Of a stretch of 11,914 nt of DNA, positions 8,499-11,914 are shown piece by piece. How positions within the stretch are numbered: the stretch's first letter is position 1; every line of letters starts with the position of its first letter. The stretch comes from Acanthamoeba lenticulata (taxonomy: Eukaryota > Discosea > Longamoebia > Acanthamoebidae). The position numbers and the translations under genes were made by a program. The notes beneath the pieces were generated by a model, which was not told where the DNA came from, did not search any database, and worked only from the letters and a program-made list of their open reading frames with translations. The stretch covers positions 1-11,914 of the forward strand of contig NAVB01001677.1 in NCBI GenBank assembly GCA_002179805.1, read 5' to 3'.

Positions 8499-8505
8499 TA
8501 TAAAT
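8499..8505 (+). promoter_or_regulatory. TATA-like box, TATAAAT
   Basis: The best TATA match in the intergenic region, oriented toward the DUF4286 gene. It lies about 340 nt before that ATG, so it would imply a long leader or an unseen leader intron. It may be fortuitous. Confidence 0.3.
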
Positions 8506-8662
8506 GGCTATCTACCAATAGACCATATCCTTGTACCGAAATAGTTCAGAGGTAAAGCGCTGTGTATTGGTGGAGTTGGAGATTGATTATAGGTGGTCAC
8601 ACGTGTCAGTTCGAGATGTATGGTCGGTGGGTCGGAGTTATGGTGAGCCATTTTACCTCTGC

Positions 8663-8701
8663 CAACCAAGGACTCTCAAGTGAATCTCAACCAAGGACTC
8701 T
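8663..8701. repeat. 14-bp direct repeat, CAACCAAGGACTCT, period 25
   Basis: Two exact copies lie at 8663-8676 and 8688-8701, separated by 11 nt. Exact 14-mers this close are unlikely by chance in 515 nt. It could be a duplicated regulatory site or a slippage product. Confidence 0.7.
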
Positions 8702-8844
8702 GCACTGTTGGGTCGCGGTTGTGCGGGGAGACGAGGAGCGGAAAAAGAAAATGTAAAGCAAAATGAATATTTTTGCAGATTTCTGTGTGCCAAAACTGTC
8801 TGTAATTTCTCTCAAATATCTAACCGACAAGTTCAAAAACCACG

Positions 8845-9204
8845 ATGGACGCGTCTGTCGAGTATGAAGTAACCCTGCATGTAAAGAAGGAGGTTGAGGG
8901 CGCCTTCCTCGAATGGCTTCGTGCCCACATGCGCGACATGGTGGACAACACCCACTGTTTCGTTACGGCGCGCCTCTACCAGCAGGAGGTCGACGTGGCA
9001 CCTGCTGGCGCAGCTGAAGACGAGTATGCGCACTACGTGGCCGTCTACGGGTGCAGCGACCGCGCTGCTCTTCAGCGCTACTTTGACCAGTACGCCCCGG
9101 CCATGCGCGCTGACGGCCTCCAGCGCTTCCCAAACCAGTTCACCGCCACCCGCCGCATCCTCCACCGCGCCCACAACGTCGTCGTGACCGAAACGACGAA
9201 ATAG
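8845..9204 (+). CDS. DUF4286-family small protein
   Basis: Intronless, 119 aa, ATG at 8845 in a good context (ccacgATGG), TAG at 9202-9204. The sequence matches my knowledge of the DUF4286 family: an N-terminal beta strand (VEYEVTLHVKKEVEGAF), the motif FLEWLRAHMRDMVDNTHCF where family members have an EEWLxWMxxxHIPxV-like helix, then the conserved block RAALQRYFDQYAPAMRADG followed by LQRFPNQFTATRRIL. The family has a ferredoxin-like fold, about 100 aa and no known biochemical role. It is common in bacteria and sparse in eukaryotes. No signal peptide or membrane segment, so it is probably cytosolic. The gene is transcribed away from the receptor and toward the RRM gene. Its base composition is as GC-rich as the neighbours, so any ancient transfer from bacteria would be fully ameliorated. 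Confidence 0.85.
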   Translation: MDASVEYEVTLHVKKEVEGAFLEWLRAHMRDMVDNTHCFVTARLYQQEVDVAPAGAAEDEYAHYVAVYGCSDRAALQRYFDQYAPAMRADGLQRFPNQFTATRRILHRAHNVVVTETTK

Positions 9205-9216
9205 TCTCCTGCTTTG

Positions 9217-9222
9217 AATAAA
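9217..9222 (+). terminator. AATAAA polyadenylation signal of the DUF4286 gene
   Basis: A canonical AATAAA 12 nt after the TAG stop, in an AT-rich pocket. The spacing is short but typical of compact protist genes. Confidence 0.6.
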
Positions 9223-9237
9223 AAGATTAAAATCTTT
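9222..9237. repeat. AT-rich inverted repeat between convergent genes
   Basis: AAAGATT (9222-9228) and AATCTTT (9231-9237) form 7-bp arms around AA, overlapping the last base of the poly(A) signal. It lies in the 86 nt between the two convergent stop codons and reads the same way from both sides, so it could serve both 3' ends. Confidence 0.45.
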
Positions 9238-9290
9238 GTGAGGATGAAAAGAAAGAGAAACAAACGTTGTTGTTGTTTTGTGGTGGGCCC

Positions 9291-11880
9291 TTATTGGGGC
9301 ACGTTGTAGCGGGGGAACTGCGGGTGGGGCAGATGCTGCAGGTGCGGCGGCAGGTGGCCTACGGCCGCGGCGCCGTAGGGATCGCCCGCCAAGTAGGCCG
9401 CCTGCGCCGAGTGGAGCAGGTGGTCATCAGCGCCCATCACGTGGTCGACCAGTGGCATGCCCATGAGGCCCGGCCCGGGCGGCTGCTCGCCAGGGCCGCC
9501 AGCCCCAAAGAACGAGTGGCCTCCGGCGCCGCCAAAGGCCGCCGCCGCGGGTCCAAAGTGGAAGGCCGAGTAGGCTGCGGCCGCAGCGGCCGCGGCGGCG
9601 GCTGCAGCGGCGTCACTGCCTCCGACCGCGCCGACGCCCACGGCCTCGGGCCCCGCAGCAAAGGCCGACCAGCCGGGCGCGATCGCCGGCATGACCGACG
9701 GGTAGCCGGGAGCCGCCCCGTGCATGCCCGACAGGAACGACGATGCCGGCACCGGCGAGCCCACCGTGCCCAGCGCGCCGTAGGCCTGCCCCACGCGTAG
9801 GCCGCCAGGTAAGGTCCCGATCGAGTAATGGTCTGGCACACGGGGAGTAAGGGGGGGGGGACCTTGGTGCGCTCGGAGGGCTTGACGACCGAGTCCTGCT
9901 CGGCGTTGAGCATGGAGATGCCGCCCAGGCCCGGCGGCGGCGGTGTCGTCGTGCGGCCAGAGTCGTCCAGCGGAGCGACGCCGGCAACGATGCCCGGGTC
10001 GTTGCCAAAGAAGGACGACGAGCCATCGTCCAGCCCCGGCGGTCCTCCCCGGCTGGAGAAGGAGCCGCTGCCTCTCGGTCGGAACTCGGGGGCCACCGGG
10101 TTGAGGTTGCCGATGCCCTGCCCTATCCGCAGTCCAATTGCTTTGTGCCGAAAGCAACTATTAGCTGGTGATTAAAACTTGTACTAATAAGATTAAAGAA
10201 AAACATACCTTCTTTGCCAAAGAGGACGGCAGTTGGTGGAGCGTCCCGCGCGATGTTTCGCGATTGCGGGTTAAATGCGAAGCGCTGGCCACTCTCGGCT
10301 GTGAACGGAAGCAATGGACGATCTGTCAGCTAGGGACGATTGCTTGAACTAAAGGAAGAGGAAAAGAGGGAGCATTGAAGTACAGGTCTGGAGGCCAAAC
10401 GGGAGGGAGACAGTGATTTCATTGTTGCCGAGGTCGGCGCCATTGCGGCTGAGCGCCTTCTGCACGTCGGCCTTGGTCTCAAACTGCACAAAGCAGCAGC
10501 CATTGTCCGGCCCGCGCAGGAATTGAATCTGTTGTTGCGTCCCATGACATCATAAGCCAAAGCAGGCAGCGGTGGAGCGAAACAACTTGGCCCCAACACG
10601 ATAGCTTCGAGCGGCTCGAAGGGAGTACGAACCAGAGAATTGAACGAGGCATCGACGGCGATGGTGCACTTGGCCAGCTTGAAGAAGTTGGTGATCTCCC
10701 CCTTCTTCGCAAACTCAGGCGGCACGTTGTAGCACGCTACCGTGCGGGTTGGATCCATGCCCCAGTCCTCCGGCACCGACCTAAACAATGGTGCCAAGCA
10801 CGCGTGTCTTGTGAGGGCGCTGAGGCATGACACGCGCAGAGGATAGCTCGCATACCGGAGAGGCCAGCCGATGGGGCCCGGTTGGTCAGACAGCGGCGGA
10901 GAGGGGCTGGTGGCGCCGGGCGAGATGGGCGAGGACAGGGAGCTGCTCCTGTCGAAGGCGGTCGCCATCGAGGACGACGAGGACGAAGACGACGTTGGCA
11001 CAGGCGCGTGGATGTAGGGCTGGTGCCGCAGCGCGTGTGGGTCGGCCGCGAATGACGAAACGGCTGATGGGGGCGGGGCCGTGTCAAAGACGAACGAAGC
11101 CGCCGGGATTGGGGCCTCCGGCTCGGCGAAGGCGTCAGTCGAGGCCGACGTGAACCCAAAGAAAGAGAATGGATTCGAGAACACCGACTCGCTTCCCTGA
11201 TGATATTAAGTAACACCGAAAAAGGCATTAGATTAGTACATTTTTTACACAAAAAAAGTGTTGAAAAACGTACGGTGGAGGCGTAGGGAGGATAGAAGCC
11301 CTGGGAGAAGCTGTAGTCCTGGTCAGAATACTGGGCGGGCATGGGCATGGAGTCCAATTCCTCCGTGGGTTCTTCCTCAGCTTCGTGCTCACCATAGTCC
11401 AGAGCCTCGGCTACATCTGCGTAGAGGTCCCTCATGCGTTAGTAATCCAGTGGCGCCGGTGATAGACATTCATGAGGGAGCGTTTTACCCTGTGTGCTGG
11501 GCATTTCGAGCTCGTCCTCGTCGTGGAAGGACTCGCTACCGACGCTCGGACTCCGATAGAGGCCCAAACCAAGAGCCGGGGCCGCCGTTGATTGATCTCC
11601 GACGCCGAGGCCAAGACCAAACCGGTCCATCATGCCGAGCGCCGCCGCCTCCTCAGCCTGGGCATGGTGCTGCAGCGGCTGCTGTGGCTGCTGTTGATGC
11701 TGCCACGCCATGGCCTCGACGTAGCCCGGGGGATAGACGCCTGGAGGGCCGTAGAGATAAGGAGGCTCTTCGGTGGCATAGGCTCCATGTGGCTCCTCCT
11801 GCTGAGTGGTCTCGTCGAACGAAGAGCCCGCGCTGGCCACTGCGAACGTACCCCGATCAGCCCTGGCGCAATGAACGACA
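9291..11880 (-). CDS. RRM protein with long low-complexity flanks (5' end outside window; frame break in last exon)
   Basis: Seven minus-strand exons chain in phase: 11880..11489, 11416..11274, 11196..10856, 10780..10633, 10528..10384, 10322..10209, 10140..9291, about 710 aa visible. Order: an acidic, Gln/Pro-rich N-terminal part (QHQQQPQQPLQHH); SDQDYSFSQGFYPPYAST; a Ser/Pro-rich stretch; one RRM (about residues 304-383 of the visible part) with RNP2-like VACYNVPP and RNP1-like NGCCFVQF split by an intron; then YRPLLPFTAESGQRFAF, a Gly/Pro-rich region, a 13-Ala run and a Gly/His/Pro-rich tail ending YNVPQ-TAA. Two look-alike motifs, IGLRIGQGIG and GGLRVGQAYG, flank the Gly/Pro region. The last exon is one base short of keeping frame, at ten C on the coding strand (9851-9860). 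Probably an RNA- or protein-binding regulator. ALSRNG near the end of the RRM faintly recalls Nup35-type RRMs, a low-confidence alternative. The acceptor at 11881 implies at least one more upstream exon. Confidence 0.75.
9573..9611 (-). repeat. 13-residue polyalanine tract
   Basis: Thirteen consecutive Ala codons of mixed type (GCC, GCA, GCG, GCT) in the RRM gene's last exon. Mixed codons suggest selection on the protein rather than recent triplet slippage. Confidence 0.85.
9851..9860 (-). other. C10 homopolymer with reading-frame break in the RRM gene
   Basis: Upstream, the frame giving VAPEFRPRGSGSFSSRGGPP to PSERTKV is convincing. Downstream, a different frame giving DHYSIGTLPGGLRVGQAYG to the stop is convincing. 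They meet at this run. The last exon (850 nt) is one base short of preserving phase, so eleven C would read straight through as KVPPPLTPRVPDHYSIG. A minimal 56-nt intron (GTGTGC to GGGCAG, about 9834-9779) is the weaker alternative. Confidence 0.6.
10141..10208 (-). other. Intron 6 visible in the RRM gene (68 nt)
   Basis: Donor GAAG|GTATGT and acceptor GGCACAAAG, phase 1, joining LFGKE to AIGLRIGQGIG. AT-rich, with an AGCTAATAG branch-like site about 20 nt before the acceptor. The CTAATAG just upstream could be an alternative acceptor. Confidence 0.75.
10323..10383 (-). other. Intron 5 visible in the RRM gene (61 nt)
   Basis: Donor ACCT|GTACTT, a long pyrimidine tract (CCCTCTTTTCCTCTTCC) and acceptor CTGACAG, phase 1, joining PFGLQT to YRPLLPF. 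The tempting nearer acceptor CTTTAG would give only 35 nt. The CCCTAG between them would put the next exon in the wrong frame. Confidence 0.6.
10529..10632 (-). other. Intron 4 visible in the RRM gene, inside the RRM (104 nt)
   Basis: Donor CTG|GTTCGT (weak after GT) and acceptor CAACAACAG, phase 0. The join FNSL-IQFLRGPDNGCCFVQF restores a continuous RRM, which is the main support. Confidence 0.65.
10781..10855 (-). other. Intron 3 visible in the RRM gene (75 nt)
   Basis: Donor CTCCG|GTATGC and acceptor TTGTTTAG, phase 2, joining GWPLR to SVPEDWGMDPTRT just before the RRM. Confidence 0.75.
11197..11273 (-). other. Intron 2 visible in the RRM gene (77 nt)
   Basis: Donor CACC|GTACGT and acceptor ATATCATCAG, phase 0, joining PPYAST to GSESVFSNPF. 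Strongly T-rich, with a TACTAATC branch-like site, against GC-rich exons. Confidence 0.85.
11417..11488 (-). other. Intron 1 visible in the RRM gene (72 nt)
   Basis: Donor CAGG|GTAAAA and acceptor CTCTACGCAG, phase 1, joining EMPSTQ to DVAEALDYG. TTACTAAC at 11445..11438 is a near-consensus branch site about 22 nt before the acceptor, the clearest spliceosomal signal in the window. Confidence 0.85.
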
Positions 11881-11914
11881 CTGGAAGAAGGAAAGGGGCC
11901 GAGCGTACGTTCGG
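11881..11914 (-). other. 3' end of an intron upstream of the first visible RRM-gene exon
   Basis: A pyrimidine-rich acceptor, CCTTTCCTTCTTCCAG, ends at 11881. The exon after it is open from its first base, reading VVHCARADRGTFAV into VASAGSSFDE with no in-frame ATG at the head, so the true start lies outside. A GTACGC at 11908 would leave only 28 nt, so the real donor is probably beyond the edge. Confidence 0.55.

Larger units (their letters stand above)
8330..8844. promoter_or_regulatory. Divergent intergenic region between the receptor and DUF4286 genes
   Basis: These 515 nt separate two head-to-head genes and must contain both promoters. They are clearly less GC-rich than the flanking coding sequence. 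Visible elements are TATAAAT on the plus strand at 8499-8505, an ACACGTGT palindrome with a CACGTG E-box at 8600-8605, two short direct repeats and an imperfect hairpin, all listed separately. An AT-rich stretch (8755-8830) directly precedes the plus-strand gene. No strong TATA box faces the receptor. The small ORFs here (8338..8544, 8562..8756, plus) have no recognisable features and I do not call them. Confidence 0.55.

Noticed and set aside
8545..8600. Possible tRNA-like sequence in the intergenic region
   Set aside because: No acceptor stem pairing, no GTTCRA-type T loop and no cloverleaf could be drawn.
10330..11184. 284-aa minus-strand ORF as one continuous coding sequence
   Set aside because: It begins at GTG and runs through two introns and a frame change. 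Splicing at 10855/10781 and 10632/10529 restores the RRM, whereas the unspliced tail is Arg/Ser-rich shadow.

Overview
The window reads as nuclear DNA of a free-living amoebozoan, most likely Acanthamoeba or a close relative. The signs are GC-rich coding sequence with strong third-position GC, short GT-AG introns (about 60-235 nt, one with a textbook TACTAAC-type branch site), very tight gene spacing, low-complexity Pro/His/Ala-rich proteins, and a giant receptor whose domain order I know from Acanthamoeba and from amoeba-infecting giant viruses. No prokaryotic features (operons, Shine-Dalgarno sites) were seen. No tRNA, rRNA, transposon or CRISPR array was recognised. The species call is an inference from style, not a database match.

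Layout from left to right. (1) Minus strand, 1-622: the N-terminal part of a Pro/His-rich protein, leaving the window at base 1 after one intron. (2) Minus strand, 920-2932: an intronless, probably secreted GMC-family FAD oxidoreductase of 670 aa. (3) Minus strand, about 3122-8329: a single gene for a receptor of about 1,630 aa. It has two periplasmic-binding-protein-like (PstS-like) ectodomains, an EGF-like module, one membrane helix, kinase 1, a class III nucleotide cyclase-like domain that has lost key catalytic residues, an acidic linker and kinase 2. An intron inside kinase 1 makes it look like two separate ORFs. (4) A 515-nt divergent intergenic region, 8330-8844. (5) Plus strand, 8845-9204: an intronless 119-aa DUF4286-family protein. 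(6) Minus strand, 9291-11880: a seven-exon (in this window) protein with one divergent RRM and long low-complexity flanks. It converges on the DUF4286 gene with only 86 nt between stop codons, and its 5' end lies beyond the right edge. Its last exon carries a reading-frame break at a run of ten C (coding strand) that one extra C would repair.

The genes show no shared pathway and look like ordinary neighbours in a compact amoebal genome. The most interesting object is the receptor. It is built like a bacterial nutrient-sensing ectodomain on an animal-style kinase body, with two apparently competent kinases bracketing a pseudo-cyclase. That suggests the cyclase fold is used as a dimerisation or allosteric module between an input kinase and an output kinase. 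The second point of note is the RRM, which lacks two of the usual RNA-stacking aromatics.
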